A stretch of DNA of 64,000 nucleotides from Flagellimonas sp. MMG031 (GCF_040112705.1 NZ_CP157804.1:870501-934500); one strand, 5' to 3'. Positions 1 through 8,284 are shown, counted from the first letter of the stretch. A program made the numbers and translations. The notes: generated from the sequence alone by a model not told the origin.

Positions 1-477
1 CAATTTTTTTAAAATCCTGCACACTCTTGTTTTTACAGCTCCGGGGGTACTGCCCATAATTTCAGCAAGATCCTCGTACTTGATCTCTTGATATCGGTTT
101 AAGATGACCAATTCTCGGTCGTACGGATCCAATTGGCTCAGGGCATATTGTAAGTGGGCATTGTTTTCCGACACCTCATTCTCCTCTTCCACCGCTTTGT
201 AGGCCAAAACCTCGATATCGTCGTGGGCTTTATGGTTTCTGGTGTAATGGGTCTTGAGATTGTTCCTTGCAATGGTGAACATCCAAGACATAAACGACCC
301 ATTGTTGTAGGTACCCCTATACTTGATCAGTTTGTAAAAAACATCTTGTGTAAGATCTTCCGCCAACATTCGATCACCCGACATTTTGTACAGAAAATTG
401 TACACGTGTTTATGATGCCGGTCAAAAAGTACCTTCAGCAGGTCTAGGTTTCCCTCAGATACCTTTTGCATGATCAT
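1..477 (-). CDS. ECF-family RNA polymerase sigma-70 factor (3' end beyond the left edge)
   Basis: The visible 159 codons match an extracytoplasmic-function sigma factor, which directs RNA polymerase to a small stress or surface regulon. Region 2 is seen around LTQDVFYKLIKY and SWMFTIARN, and region 4 (helix-turn-helix) around YQEIKYEDLAEIMGST followed by PGAVKTRV. The gene runs off the left end, so the C-terminus is missing. The first ATG in frame is at 477. A TTG at 498 would add a typical flavobacterial N-terminus (LETLSDEMIMQ), so the start is uncertain. In this family an anti-sigma gene commonly follows, which would lie outside the window. The upstream neighbour on the same strand is the plug-like lipoprotein, 113 bp away. 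Confidence 0.9.
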   Translation of the reverse strand, partial: MIMQKVSEGNLDLLKVLFDRHHKHVYNFLYKMSGDRMLAEDLTQDVFYKLIKYRGTYNNGSFMSWMFTIARNNLKTHYTRNHKAHDDIEVLAYKAVEEENEVSENNAHLQYALSQLDPYDRELVILNRYQEIKYEDLAEIMGSTPGAVKTRVCRILKKL

Positions 478-590
478 CTCATCTGAAAGTGTTTCCAAAT
501 GCTGTTGTTTTAGTTGGCGTTTATCTTATATAGTCAAGAAATTGGGAAAGGTTACACGGAAAGTGATTTTTTTATTCTAAGAGTGATGCT

Positions 591-989
591 TTATTGGAAA
601 GTAGTGATTTTTATGACCCCGCTAGCACCTCTGGAGCCATAGGATCCTGCATCCGAACCGCTCAGTGCTTCGATATCCTTCACGGTGGCACTGTCCACCA
701 ATTGATTTACCGATTCAAACGAATTGCCCAGTATATATCCGTTCAGGACGTACAATGGCTCGGTGGCCGTTCCCGTAATCTGATTGGCCGATTTCATAAA
801 ATAGGGGATACCGCCTCTGAGCGTTATTCCGGGCAAACGCCTGATTCTATCGATCAAGTCGATGGTTTTGTTGTTTTGTGTCTGGATTTCCTGGGCAGCG
901 TACTTGCTATAGGATGGATTCTTAGTTGAGGAACAACTTGCAAAAGGCATCAAGATGATGAGCAAGAAAACGGATGTGAGGTTTTTCAT
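591..989 (-). CDS. Small lipoprotein with a TonB-receptor plug-like domain
   Basis: A 132-residue protein starting at MKNLTS, with a hydrophobic signal and lipobox (FASC, Cys near residue 19), so it is probably a lipoprotein. Residues from about 45 onward resemble the plug domain of TonB-dependent receptors: IRRLPGITLRGGIP, then PLYVLNGY, then IEALSGSDAGSYGSRGASGVIKI. There is no beta-barrel, so it cannot be a receptor on its own. Plug-only lipoproteins occur in Bacteroidota but their role is unclear. It lies just downstream of the feo genes on the same strand and upstream of the ECF sigma gene. An upstream in-frame ATG at 1007 exists, but the 989 start gives a clean signal peptide. Confidence 0.75.
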   Translation of the reverse strand: MKNLTSVFLLIILMPFASCSSTKNPSYSKYAAQEIQTQNNKTIDLIDRIRRLPGITLRGGIPYFMKSANQITGTATEPLYVLNGYILGNSFESVNQLVDSATVKDIEALSGSDAGSYGSRGASGVIKITTFQ

Positions 990-1052
990 GAGAACAAAAT
1001 GTCCCACAATCTATGGATTTTAATACAAATGAACCTAAAAACATTTTGTTCA

Positions 1053-1196
1053 TCAACCACAACCGCAGTCATCGGAACCGCAGGAACCAGAATTGTTCTT
1101 GCCTTTTCCGAAGATTGATTTGGGGAGTAGAAATTTCCACACCAAATACCCTGCAGCAATCAATAAGGTGGCATAAACCAGGATTTGTTGGATCAT
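1053..1196 (-). CDS. FeoB-associated Cys-rich membrane protein
   Basis: A 47-codon gene, MIQQILVYATLLIAAG... ending CGSDDCGCG. One transmembrane helix at the N-terminus is followed by a short basic stretch and a tail with three Cys in CGSDDCGCG. This is the pattern of the small Cys-rich proteins that follow feoB in many bacteria, thought to help ferrous iron uptake at the inner membrane. It starts 7 bp after the feoB stop codon, so it is in the same operon. A 61-codon frame on the other strand overlaps it but has no recognisable features. Confidence 0.85.
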   Translation of the reverse strand: MIQQILVYATLLIAAGYLVWKFLLPKSIFGKGKNNSGSCGSDDCGCG

Positions 1197-1203
1197 AATG
1201 CGA

Positions 1204-3420
1204 TTAAATTAGGATTTGGTAAGCGAGTAAAGCTATAATATAGGCAAAAACACTCATAAAGCCCAATTGGATCATGGGCCATTTCCATGAATTGGTCTCT
1301 CTTTTTACAATGGCGAGCGTGCTCATGCATTGCATGGCAAAAGCGTAGAACAACATCAGTGATATTCCGGATGCGAGATTGAACAATGGTTTGCCATCTT
1401 CATCCAGTTCTGCCGCCATTCGCTTCTTAATGGTTTCTTCCTCGTCGCTTCCCACACTGTAAATGGTCGCCAAGGTGCCCACAAACACTTCCCGGGCGGC
1501 AAAGGAGGTCAATACGGCAATGCCGATCTTCCAATCGTAGCCCAAGGGTTTTACCAAGGGTTCAAAAGCTTTTCCGGCTTGGCCAATGTAGGAATGTTCC
1601 AATTTGTAACTGGCAATCTCCTGTGCAACCGCCCTCTCCGTGAGTTCTGCTGTCAAGGTCCTTAGGGAATCTTGAATGGAGCTGGGTGCGATTCCTTTTG
1701 CCAAGGCGTTCTCCCTATGGGAAGCAATGTTGTTTTGAATGTAATTTTTGCTGTAGGTGCTCAATCCCTCGTTTTCTATTCTTTCGGTTACGATGGTCTC
1801 TGCATTTTGGAAATCATCCGAATACCCATTGGAGCCCAAAAACCATAGGACAATGGATATGGCCAAAATGATTTTACCCGCGCCCCAAACAAAGCTTTTT
1901 GTTTTTTCGATTACCGTGTACACCACATTTTTGAGCAATGGAAGCCGATAGGTTGGCATTTCAACCATAAAAATGGACCTGCTCTTTATCTTAAGGATTT
2001 TATTGAGCACCATGGCTGAAAACAGTGCCATTCCAAAGCCGATGAGGTACAAAAGCATCAATGTCAACGCTTGATAGCTCAGACCCAAAATGCTGCCCTC
2101 TGGAATCACCAAGGCGATTAGAATCAAATACACGGGCAATCTGGCGGAGCAGGTGGTAAATGGGGTTACCAGAATAGTGATGAGTCTTTCTTTCCAATTT
2201 TCAATGGTGCGGGTGGCCATAATGGCCGGTATGGCACATGCGTTCCCAGATATGAGGGGCACTACACTTTTTCCGCTCAATCCGAAGGGACGCATCAATC
2301 GGTCCATTAAAAAAACGACACGGCTCATATAGCCTGACTCTTCCAAAAGGGAGATAAACAGGAACAGAAAGGCAATTTGAGGGATAAAAATAACAATGCC
2401 CCCGATTCCCGCTACAATTCCTTCAGCAAGTAAATCCGTAAATACCCCGGGAGGCAAGGTGGTCTTTATCCATTCGGCCGCTAAGGCAAAATTTTCATCG
2501 ATAAAGTCCATGGGGTAGGAGCTCCACTCAAAAATGGCCTGGAATATGAGCAATAGGATGGCAAAGAAAATCAGGTAGCCGAATATTTTGTGCGTTAAGA
2601 TTTTGTCCAACGAAGCTCGAAGGCCTTTTGCCGCCAAAAAATCGACCTTGTAAGTTTCTTTTAAAATGTTATTGATGAGCTGGTAGCGAAGTACCGTTTC
2701 CTTGTGCTGCAATTTTTTGAGCTCATCCTTCGACTTTGTGGAGAAGTCCGTAGCATCTTGGATACGCTTCTTTTCTATGGGCATAAAGTTCACATCTTGA
2801 GTGATGACGAGCCATAGTTTGTACACATCGTTTTGTGGGAATGCCTTTTTTAATCGTTCGAAGTATGCTGGGGAAATTCGGGTTGGATCTAATAGCGGTT
2901 TGGACGAGACATTTTTGTAATCGGCAATCAATTCCTTGATGCGTTCTATACCAGTGTTTTTCCGGGTACTGACCAAGGCGATTTTGGTGTCCAACTTTTT
3001 CTCCATGGCCTCCACATCCAACGAAATCCCTTTTCGGTCCATCCTATCGGCCATGTTGATCACCAAAATGGTCGGAATCTTTAGATCCTTGATCTGGGTA
3101 AAGAGCAGTAGGTTCCGTTTGAGGTTTTCCACATCGCTAATGACCACGGCAACGTCGGGATAATCCTTGTCGTTTTTGTTGAGCAACAGTTCCACCACCA
3201 AACTCTCATCGAGAGAGGTGGTGTTCAAACTATAGGTTCCCGGTAAATCGAGAATATGCGCTTTTACGCCTCTGGGAAGTTTGCAGATACCTTCCTTTTT
3301 CTCCACGGTGATTCCGGGATAGTTGCCTACTTTTTGCTTAAGACCGGTAAGTTGGTTGAATACTGATGTTTTTCCCGTGTTGGGGTTCCCGATGAGGGCT
3401 ACGTTGATGTTTTTGCTCAT
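1204..3420 (-). CDS. feoB: Ferrous iron transporter FeoB
   Basis: A 738-residue GTPase-coupled inner-membrane ferrous iron transporter. The N-terminal G domain shows G1 GNPNTGKT (residues 11-18), G3 DLPG and G4 NMAD. Two Gate motifs and a nucleoside-recognition-type membrane core follow, with a large hydrophilic insert late in the protein (about residues 545-640). The length is normal for the family. It overlaps feoA by 4 bp (ATGA), so translation is coupled, and it is followed by the small Cys-rich partner. Expression is probably controlled from the promoter and inverted repeat at 3665-3698. Confidence 0.97.
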   Translation of the reverse strand: MSKNINVALIGNPNTGKTSVFNQLTGLKQKVGNYPGITVEKKEGICKLPRGVKAHILDLPGTYSLNTTSLDESLVVELLLNKNDKDYPDVAVVISDVENLKRNLLLFTQIKDLKIPTILVINMADRMDRKGISLDVEAMEKKLDTKIALVSTRKNTGIERIKELIADYKNVSSKPLLDPTRISPAYFERLKKAFPQNDVYKLWLVITQDVNFMPIEKKRIQDATDFSTKSKDELKKLQHKETVLRYQLINNILKETYKVDFLAAKGLRASLDKILTHKIFGYLIFFAILLLIFQAIFEWSSYPMDFIDENFALAAEWIKTTLPPGVFTDLLAEGIVAGIGGIVIFIPQIAFLFLFISLLEESGYMSRVVFLMDRLMRPFGLSGKSVVPLISGNACAIPAIMATRTIENWKERLITILVTPFTTCSARLPVYLILIALVIPEGSILGLSYQALTLMLLYLIGFGMALFSAMVLNKILKIKSRSIFMVEMPTYRLPLLKNVVYTVIEKTKSFVWGAGKIILAISIVLWFLGSNGYSDDFQNAETIVTERIENEGLSTYSKNYIQNNIASHRENALAKGIAPSSIQDSLRTLTAELTERAVAQEIASYKLEHSYIGQAGKAFEPLVKPLGYDWKIGIAVLTSFAAREVFVGTLATIYSVGSDEEETIKKRMAAELDEDGKPLFNLASGISLMLFYAFAMQCMSTLAIVKRETNSWKWPMIQLGFMSVFAYIIALLAYQILI

Positions 3421-3659
3421 TTGGGCTGTGTTTCTTCAATGATTTCCAATTCAATGAGCTGCGCCAAGGATCGTCGTATGGCCAAGTGGCTGCCACTAAG
3501 GTTGATGTAAATGGGATCGTTCAGTGGGGCAATACGCAACAGTTCTACGCTGTTGCCGGGCAGGCATCCCAATTCCATTAACTTGATGGGGAGGTTGTTT
3601 TCCGTGAATCCTTTGATTATTCCCTTTTGTCCGTACCGTAAATCTGCTACTGTGGCCAC
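3417..3659 (-). CDS. feoA: FeoA family protein
   Basis: An 80-residue SH3-like FeoA domain protein, the cytoplasmic partner of FeoB. It has the typical core LMELGCLPGNSVELL and ends with an IEL-type strand. It is the first gene of the feo operon, and its stop overlaps the feoB start. The start is the first ATG in frame, about 30 bp below a good -7 box at 3691-3698. Confidence 0.93.
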   Translation of the reverse strand: MATVADLRYGQKGIIKGFTENNLPIKLMELGCLPGNSVELLRIAPLNDPIYINLSGSHLAIRRSLAQLIELEIIEETQPK

Positions 3660-3664
3660 TGTTT

Positions 3665-3698
3665 TTATTTAGAACAATTTTAAGTAAGGGCAAAAATA
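3665..3698 (-). promoter_or_regulatory. feo operon promoter with an inverted repeat over the transcription start
   Basis: The minus strand reads TATTTTTG at 3698-3691, a perfect Bacteroidota -7 box (TAnnTTTG). Directly downstream is an inverted repeat with arms TTATTTAGAA (3665-3674) and TTTTAAGTAA (3678-3687) around CAA, with 8 of 10 arm positions matching. Its place at about +1 to +22 suits a repressor. An iron-responsive DtxR- or Fur-type repressor is an inference from the genes controlled. Confidence 0.55.
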
Positions 3699-3748
3699 AG
3701 TAAAAATGGGGAACTACAGGAGGCAATCATGAAGAAAGAAGATTTGCG

Positions 3749-4423
3749 TTAATCGTTATAACTGGCTTTAAGGATTTCAATGTCCTTCAAAAGCTTATCG
3801 ATTTCTTCACGGTCGGTACCATCGTAAAAGCCACGAATCCTTTTTTCTTTATCCACCAGAATAAAATTTTCGGTATGGATCATATCGTACGGACCTCCGT
3901 CACCATCATTTTTAACGGCCAAATATGATTTTCGAGCAAGCTGGTAGATCTGTTTCTTATCTCCTGTGACCAAGTTCCATTTGCTATCGATAACGCCTTT
4001 TTCCCTTGCATACTTTTTTAGTTGGGCAACGCTATCAATATCCGGGGTAACGGAGTGGGAGAGCAACATAATGTTGGGGTCGTCCTTCACCACTGCTTGC
4101 ACCTCGGCCATATTTTTGGTCATGATCGGGCAAATGGTTGGGCAGGTGGTAAAAAAGAAATCGGCCACATATATTTTATCCTTGTAATTTTCTTGGGTAA
4201 TGGTATCCCCGTTTTGGTTGACCAATGAAAAATCGGCTATCTTATGGTATTTTTTGGTGTAATGGAGGGTGCTGTCCACCAAGGACTTGTCCACCATGGA
4301 AGGCTGGTACACCGGAAGCATTTTCTGGGGCTGAAGGGCGTTGTAGAATAGATAGACAATGATGGCGGAAAGGACCAACATGACTATCCCGAACATTTTG
4401 TACTTGGCAAAGAATGACAGCAT
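3749..4423 (-). CDS. SCO1/SenC family copper chaperone
   Basis: A thioredoxin-fold protein anchored by one N-terminal helix, likely involved in delivering copper to cytochrome oxidase CuA. With the start at 4423 it has 224 residues. It shows the copper motif CPTIC (Cys94, Cys98) and the distal His183 in DMIHTENF. An upstream ATG at 4459 is in frame, but a -7 box TAATTTTG at 4436-4429 lies between the two, so the longer form would not be transcribed from it. A start at 4396 (MFGIVM) would leave a normal leader and is also possible. It is a single-gene unit upstream of feoA. Confidence 0.9.
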   Translation of the reverse strand: MLSFFAKYKMFGIVMLVLSAIIVYLFYNALQPQKMLPVYQPSMVDKSLVDSTLHYTKKYHKIADFSLVNQNGDTITQENYKDKIYVADFFFTTCPTICPIMTKNMAEVQAVVKDDPNIMLLSHSVTPDIDSVAQLKKYAREKGVIDSKWNLVTGDKKQIYQLARKSYLAVKNDGDGGPYDMIHTENFILVDKEKRIRGFYDGTDREEIDKLLKDIEILKASYND

Positions 4424-4428
4424 ATATG

Positions 4429-4436
4429 CAAAATTA
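4429..4436 (-). promoter_or_regulatory. -7 box of the SCO1-like gene
   Basis: TAATTTTG on the minus strand fits TAnnTTTG exactly. It ends five bases before the ATG at 4423, so the transcript would be leaderless or nearly so unless translation begins at 4396. Confidence 0.5.
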
Positions 4437-4544
4437 CGGCCCAAACGGTTATCCATCAAAGAGAAAGGAAAGTTTTGATGCTAAATCTTTCTTAAATCCT
4501 ATTGTGATAAAATGGGGAGGTTTTTTTATCAATCCCTAAAAGGT

Positions 4545-4552
4545 TACTTTTG
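4545..4552 (+). promoter_or_regulatory. -7 box of rseP
   Basis: TACTTTTG fits TAnnTTTG. It lies 23 bp before the rseP ATG in the divergent gap between the SCO1-like gene and rseP. Confidence 0.5.
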
Positions 4553-4575
4553 TTGGTTTTAACAAAACACGACGG

Positions 4576-5931
4576 ATGACCCCTATAGTTATAAAGACCA
4601 TACAATTCTTTTTGAGCTTATCGCTTTTGATCGTGCTGCACGAGCTGGGCCATTTTATCCCAGCGAAGCTGTTCAAGACCAGGGTAGAGAAGTTTTACCT
4701 CTTTTTTGACGTGAAATTTTCCCTCTTCAAAAAGAAAATAGGTGAAACGGTTTATGGTATTGGATGGCTACCCTTGGGCGGATATGTAAAAATATCCGGT
4801 ATGATCGATGAGAGCATGGACAAGGAACAGATGAAGCAAGAACCCAAGCCATGGGAATTCCGAAGCAAGCCAGCTTGGCAGCGTTTGATCATTATGCTGG
4901 GGGGTGTAACCGTAAATTTCGTGTTGGCCGTCATCATTTATATTGGTATGGCCTATACCTATGGTGAACAGTATATTCCCATGAACAGTCTAAAAGATGG
5001 TGTGTGGGTACTAGAAAAGGAAATAGGCGATGAAGTGGGCATTCAAACAGGGGACAAGATCATTGCTGTGGATGGTGAAGAGCTGAAATCGTTTAACAGC
5101 GTTTTTATTGAGTTGATCAATGGAAACCGAATTACCATTGAAAGGGATGGGGAACGAATAGAAAAGGAAATCCCAGTTGACTTTATCTCTACTCTAATAG
5201 AGGACGAGGATAAGGTTCGGTTTTTGTTTTATCGGACGCCATTTATGGTAAACAACGTTCCTGATACTTCGCATAACAAGAATGCAGGATTTAGACCAAA
5301 GGATGAGTTTTTAGCCATCAATGGGGAACCTGCCATTTATCGGGACCAAGTGATGGATCAATTGGAACAGAACAAAGGTAAGGATATCAATGTACTGGTT
5401 CGTCGGGAAGATGGTTCAGAGGGGCAAGTTACCGCATCGGTAAGCAGTGATGGTAAATTGGGCATTGTTACGGCACCCTTCACCATGGAAGAGATGGAAC
5501 AAAGAGGGATTTTAAAGGTGGAGACAGAGACCTATTCGTTTTTGGAATCGATTCCAGCGGGTATCAACAAAGGAGTTTCTACACTTTCCAGTTACATGAA
5601 GCAGCTCAAGAAGATTTTTAACCCAGAGACAGGAGCCTATAAAGGTGTGGGAGGTTTTGCAGCCATTGGCGGTATGTTCCCAGATACGTGGAACTGGCCA
5701 GCTTTTTGGGCGACAACGGCCTTTATTTCCATTATTTTGGCCTTTATGAACATTTTGCCGATTCCTGCCCTGGATGGTGGACACGTAATGTTCCTGCTGT
5801 ACGAAATGGTTACAGGCCGTAAACCGAGCGACAAGTTTTTGGAGTATGCCCAAATGGTCGGCTTCTTTTTATTGATTGCTTTGTTGCTGTTTGCCAATGG
5901 CAACGATTTGTATAAATGGTTGTTTAAATAG
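4576..5931 (+). CDS. rseP: Site-2 intramembrane zinc metalloprotease RseP
   Basis: A 451-residue M50 protease that cleaves membrane-bound anti-sigma factors or signal peptide remnants. The zinc motif HELGH is at residues 22-26 in the first membrane helix. The second active-site motif, NILPIPALDGGH, is near residue 400. Two PDZ-like stretches lie between, and the C-terminal helices end the protein. It is a full-length family member on its own transcription unit, followed by tRNA-Asn. An ECF sigma factor nearby (1-477) might be a client, but nothing in the sequence proves it. Confidence 0.96.
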   Translation: MTPIVIKTIQFFLSLSLLIVLHELGHFIPAKLFKTRVEKFYLFFDVKFSLFKKKIGETVYGIGWLPLGGYVKISGMIDESMDKEQMKQEPKPWEFRSKPAWQRLIIMLGGVTVNFVLAVIIYIGMAYTYGEQYIPMNSLKDGVWVLEKEIGDEVGIQTGDKIIAVDGEELKSFNSVFIELINGNRITIERDGERIEKEIPVDFISTLIEDEDKVRFLFYRTPFMVNNVPDTSHNKNAGFRPKDEFLAINGEPAIYRDQVMDQLEQNKGKDINVLVRREDGSEGQVTASVSSDGKLGIVTAPFTMEEMEQRGILKVETETYSFLESIPAGINKGVSTLSSYMKQLKKIFNPETGAYKGVGGFAAIGGMFPDTWNWPAFWATTAFISIILAFMNILPIPALDGGHVMFLLYEMVTGRKPSDKFLEYAQMVGFFLLIALLLFANGNDLYKWLFK

Positions 5932-5947
5932 AAAACCAATTTTTTTG

Positions 5948-5979
5948 TTTGTGGTGTAAAAAAGAATCCATTATATTTG
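5948..5979 (+). promoter_or_regulatory. Promoter of tRNA-Asn
   Basis: The -33 element TTTG is at 5948-5951 and the -7 box TATATTTG at 5972-5979, 20 bp apart. Both match the Bacteroidota sigma-ABfr consensus. The tRNA begins 21 bp further on. Confidence 0.7.
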
Positions 5980-6000
5980 CACCCGCTTAAGGTAAAATAT

Positions 6001-6074
6001 TCCTCCTTAGCTCAGTTGGTTAGAGCATCTGACTGTTAATCAGAGGGTCCTTGGTTCGAGCCCAAGAGGGGGAG
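6001..6074 (+). tRNA. tRNA-Asn (anticodon GTT)
   Basis: The complete cloverleaf can be drawn. The acceptor stem is 6001-6007 with 6067-6073 (one T-G pair). The anticodon stem is TCTGA/TCAGA with loop CTGTTAA, anticodon GTT at 6035-6037. The T stem is CTTGG/CCAAG with TTCGAGC loop, and the discriminator is G at 6074. CCA is not encoded. Confidence 0.97.
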
Positions 6075-6081
6075 CAACAGT

Positions 6082-6113
6082 AAAAAGAGCTGCACGAGAG
6101 TGCGGCTCTTTTT
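6082..6113 (+). terminator. Terminator after tRNA-Asn
   Basis: The hairpin AAAAGAGCTGCAC / GTGCGGCTCTTTT with loop GAGA runs into a T tract. Confidence 0.8.
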
Positions 6114-6164
6114 TGCTTGTTGATGTATTTCTTAGGTACGTCCCTTGGCGTAAATACACTATAC

Positions 6165-6620
6165 TTAATTCTTCATTTCATTTCTTCGCATGGGCATGGC
6201 ATCTATGATGCTAAATAGCTCTTCTCGGGAAACGATATCATTTTTTCGAAGTTTGATTCCGCCGTCCAGGCCAATAAGGATGATCTCAAACGCTTCGTTT
6301 GCATTTAGCATGGGTTTGATTCCTTTTTCAGGAAGTTTTCCGGTGTAATTCTCCATGTTGTTGGTATAATCCGTAAAAGAGAATTCATCTTGCCGAATGG
6401 CATACAGCACCAGTTTTCGTTCCCTTAGTTCCTTATTCGAGTCCTTGAATTCCAATAGCTGGTCTGCGAATCTTTCAGAATGGTCAACAGCGGTTTTTAC
6501 GATAAGGATTCTATGTTTCCATTTATGATCGTCCAAGTTTTGGGCGGACATAGGTTTAGTAGCAAAATAACTCATCAAAATGAGGATTTTTAATATGAGT
6601 GGATTCTTCATCGAATTCAT
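6165..6620 (-). CDS. DUF4174 domain-containing secreted protein
   Basis: A 151-residue protein with an N-terminal signal sequence ending near PMSAQ. The mature part starts LDDHKWKHRILIV, has the QLLEFKDSNKELRERKLVLYAI core, and ends IDAMPMRRNEM, all typical of DUF4174. The family has a thioredoxin-like fold and no settled function. The start may be ATG 6620 or 6611 (MKNPL). It is monocistronic, convergent with tRNA-Asn, and its terminator side is shared with the hairpin at 6082-6113. Confidence 0.8.
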   Translation of the reverse strand: MNSMKNPLILKILILMSYFATKPMSAQNLDDHKWKHRILIVKTAVDHSERFADQLLEFKDSNKELRERKLVLYAIRQDEFSFTDYTNNMENYTGKLPEKGIKPMLNANEAFEIILIGLDGGIKLRKNDIVSREELFSIIDAMPMRRNEMKN

Positions 6621-6867
6621 TTTTTGGTATGTAGGGGCATTACTTCTATGGTGGATAACAACTATTCGAGATACCCCTTAAAAGTTAGTCATATTTTTTG
6701 AGGTAAGTGGTTTTGCACATCCGGTGTTTGATTCAAAAAAAATAATTCATACAACTTGCCTTTACACAACAACTATAGGATAAGACACAACAAATTGTAA
6801 GATAATTCATAACAATTTGAAAGATGAGGACGTTGTAGGCATCGTAACATAAAAACCAAACTGTACT

Positions 6868-7656
6868 ATGAAGTTATATAGAAAATTAGCAATCGCTGCC
6901 ATGGTCACTGCATCCATTTGTTTACATTTTTCCTGTTCTGTTGAAGATGGGGCTGATGGTCTTATGGGACCTCAAGGCGAACAAGGCGAGGTAGGGCCTC
7001 AGGGTGATCCCGGGCCACAAGGACCTCAAGGGGAACAAGGAGATTCTGGCCCCCAAGGCGTACAGGGTCCTCAAGGTGAGCAGGGACCTCAGGGCGAGCA
7101 GGGTCCGCAAGGAGAGCAAGGCACTCCGGGCACCGATGGGGTCGATGGGGTGGATGGCAACATGAACGTAATTGCCAGTGATTGGTTACATGTGCCTGCT
7201 GTACTTGATTTGTTCGAATACTCGGATAGTCACCCTTTACTGACCTATAATTGGGATATTCCCCAATTAACAGAGGATATTGCCAATGGTGGCGTGGTGT
7301 TGGTTTATGCCCAGATCTACATTTATGGATCAAACGGGACGGAAACAGTGCCTAATACGGATAATATCGTTTCTCTGCCACAACAGGTCATCGTTTTTTA
7401 TAATGAAGATGAAATTGGCAAAGACGTTTTTGATTATTCGTTCTCTCCAGGAAATATCTTGATATCCATTTATTCGGAATCGATCATCATGAACAACGAA
7501 GTGTTCAAGGGAGTTTCTATGGGGAAGGATGAGGAACTTGAAATAAGTCTCAGATATGTATTGGCCCCATCGGGTGCATTGGGCAAAGGCACCATCGAAA
7601 ACCTAAAAAAGATGACCTATGAAGAGGCAGTAGCCTATTTGGGCATCAATCCTTAG
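6868..7656 (+). CDS. Lipoprotein with collagen-like Gly-X-Y repeats
   Basis: A 262-residue protein. The signal peptide ends in a lipobox LHFSC (Cys23). Residues 28-96 form 23 unbroken Gly-X-Y triplets, mostly GPQGEQ, which can make a collagen triple helix. A globular domain of about 160 residues follows (from [13 protein letters not shown] to the end), of a kind often found after such repeats in Bacteroidota. It is probably a surface-exposed trimer attached to the outer membrane. No enzyme motif is visible. It is monocistronic, with the terminator at 7676-7699. Confidence 0.85.
   Translation: MKLYRKLAIAAMVTASICLHFSCSVEDGADGLMGPQGEQGEVGPQGDPGPQGPQGEQGDSGPQGVQGPQGEQGPQGEQGPQGEQGTPGTDGVDGVDGNMNVIASDWLHVPAVLDLFEYSDSHPLLTYNWDIPQLTEDIANGGVVLVYAQIYIYGSNGTETVPNTDNIVSLPQQVIVFYNEDEIGKDVFDYSFSPGNILISIYSESIIMNNEVFKGVSMGKDEELEISLRYVLAPSGALGKGTIENLKKMTYEEAVAYLGINP
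6949..7158 (+). repeat. Collagen-like coding repeat
   Basis: The tandem 9-bp Gly-X-Y codon pattern (GGN-CCN-CAR / GGN-GAR-CAR) makes up 23 triplets inside the lipoprotein gene. Repeats of this kind can change in number by slippage or recombination. Confidence 0.85.
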
Positions 7657-7675
7657 CGTGGGAGCATACAAAAAG

Positions 7676-7699
7676 AAAGCCACCGAATTTGGTGGCTTT
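7676..7699. terminator. Bidirectional terminator
   Basis: A perfect 9-bp stem AAAGCCACC / GGTGGCTTT with a 6-base loop lies between the convergent ends of the collagen-like lipoprotein and the PepSY-type gene, with T-rich sequence on the right and A-rich on the left. Confidence 0.8.
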
Positions 7700-7705
7700 T
7701 ATATT

Positions 7706-8215
7706 TTATACCATTAACAGGACTATGGTCAGCAGAAAACCTGCCGCGGCAAAATACAGTCCCTTTTTATAAATGGGAGCGGAGGGACGAAACATAAAAA
7801 ACGCTGAAACCGCAAAAAATAGTAGGGCTATCCCAAAAAAGATACCCAACCAGAACAATGGATTTCCAGTGTGCATCTTGTGCAGTTTGTTCATGCTTTC
7901 CAAAATAGCGGGCAAACGTTTTTCCGTGTAGGATGCCTCACCTGTTTTCATATTGTAGGTGCCGCCATCAAAATATACCATGTCGCCCTCGGCTTTGTCC
8001 ACCTTAAAGCCTCTTTTGCGCAAAGCGGAGCCCAAAGCCTCTTCCTGCATATTGGGTTCCAATGTTTTTTCTACCTGATATTCGCTTTTCAAATAATCGG
8101 TGTTTCGAAACGTAAGTACAATGCCACTAATGGCGTAAACGGCCATAATTCCGGCCAAAAAGAACCCCAAATAGCGGTGGAATTCCCTAAACGTATTTTC
8201 TGATTTTCTTCCCAT
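7706..8215 (-). CDS. PepSY-type membrane protein
   Basis: A 169-residue protein. The first helix, after FREFHRYLGFFLAG, resembles the start of PepSY-associated membrane proteins. A periplasmic PepSY-like stretch (about residues 40-105) is followed by NKLHKMHTGNPLFWLG and two further helices. The HRYLG and LHKMHTG segments contain His residues that in related proteins suit heme or metal handling, but the exact role is not known. It sits downstream of the YceI gene with a hairpin between them. Confidence 0.7.
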   Translation of the reverse strand: MGRKSENTFREFHRYLGFFLAGIMAVYAISGIVLTFRNTDYLKSEYQVEKTLEPNMQEEALGSALRKRGFKVDKAEGDMVYFDGGTYNMKTGEASYTEKRLPAILESMNKLHKMHTGNPLFWLGIFFGIALLFFAVSAFFMFRPSAPIYKKGLYFAAAGFLLTIVLLMV

Positions 8216-8237
8216 GTTAAGTTTGTTGTAAATAAAG

Positions 8238-8262
8238 AAGAAAGGCCAATTGGGCCTTTCTT
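8238..8262 (-). terminator. Terminator after the YceI gene
   Basis: The 10-bp stem AAGAAAGGCC / GGCCTTTCTT has a 5-base loop, 23 bp past the YceI stop codon, and lies before the PepSY-type gene start. Confidence 0.65.
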
Positions 8263-8284
8263 GTCAATAGGTTGTAAATTTCGT

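Noticed and set aside
1013..1198. 61-codon plus-strand frame between feoB and the plug lipoprotein
   Set aside because: The same DNA on the minus strand encodes the Cys-rich FeoB partner with clear features and correct operon spacing.
6949..7158. Tandem repeats as a CRISPR array
   Set aside because: The unit is a 9-bp coding triplet pattern without spacers; no CRISPR-associated gene is present.
6962..7333. 123-codon minus-strand frame opposite the collagen-like repeat
   Set aside because: It is open only because the 9-bp repeat on the other strand avoids stops; composition is repetitive and no start context is present.
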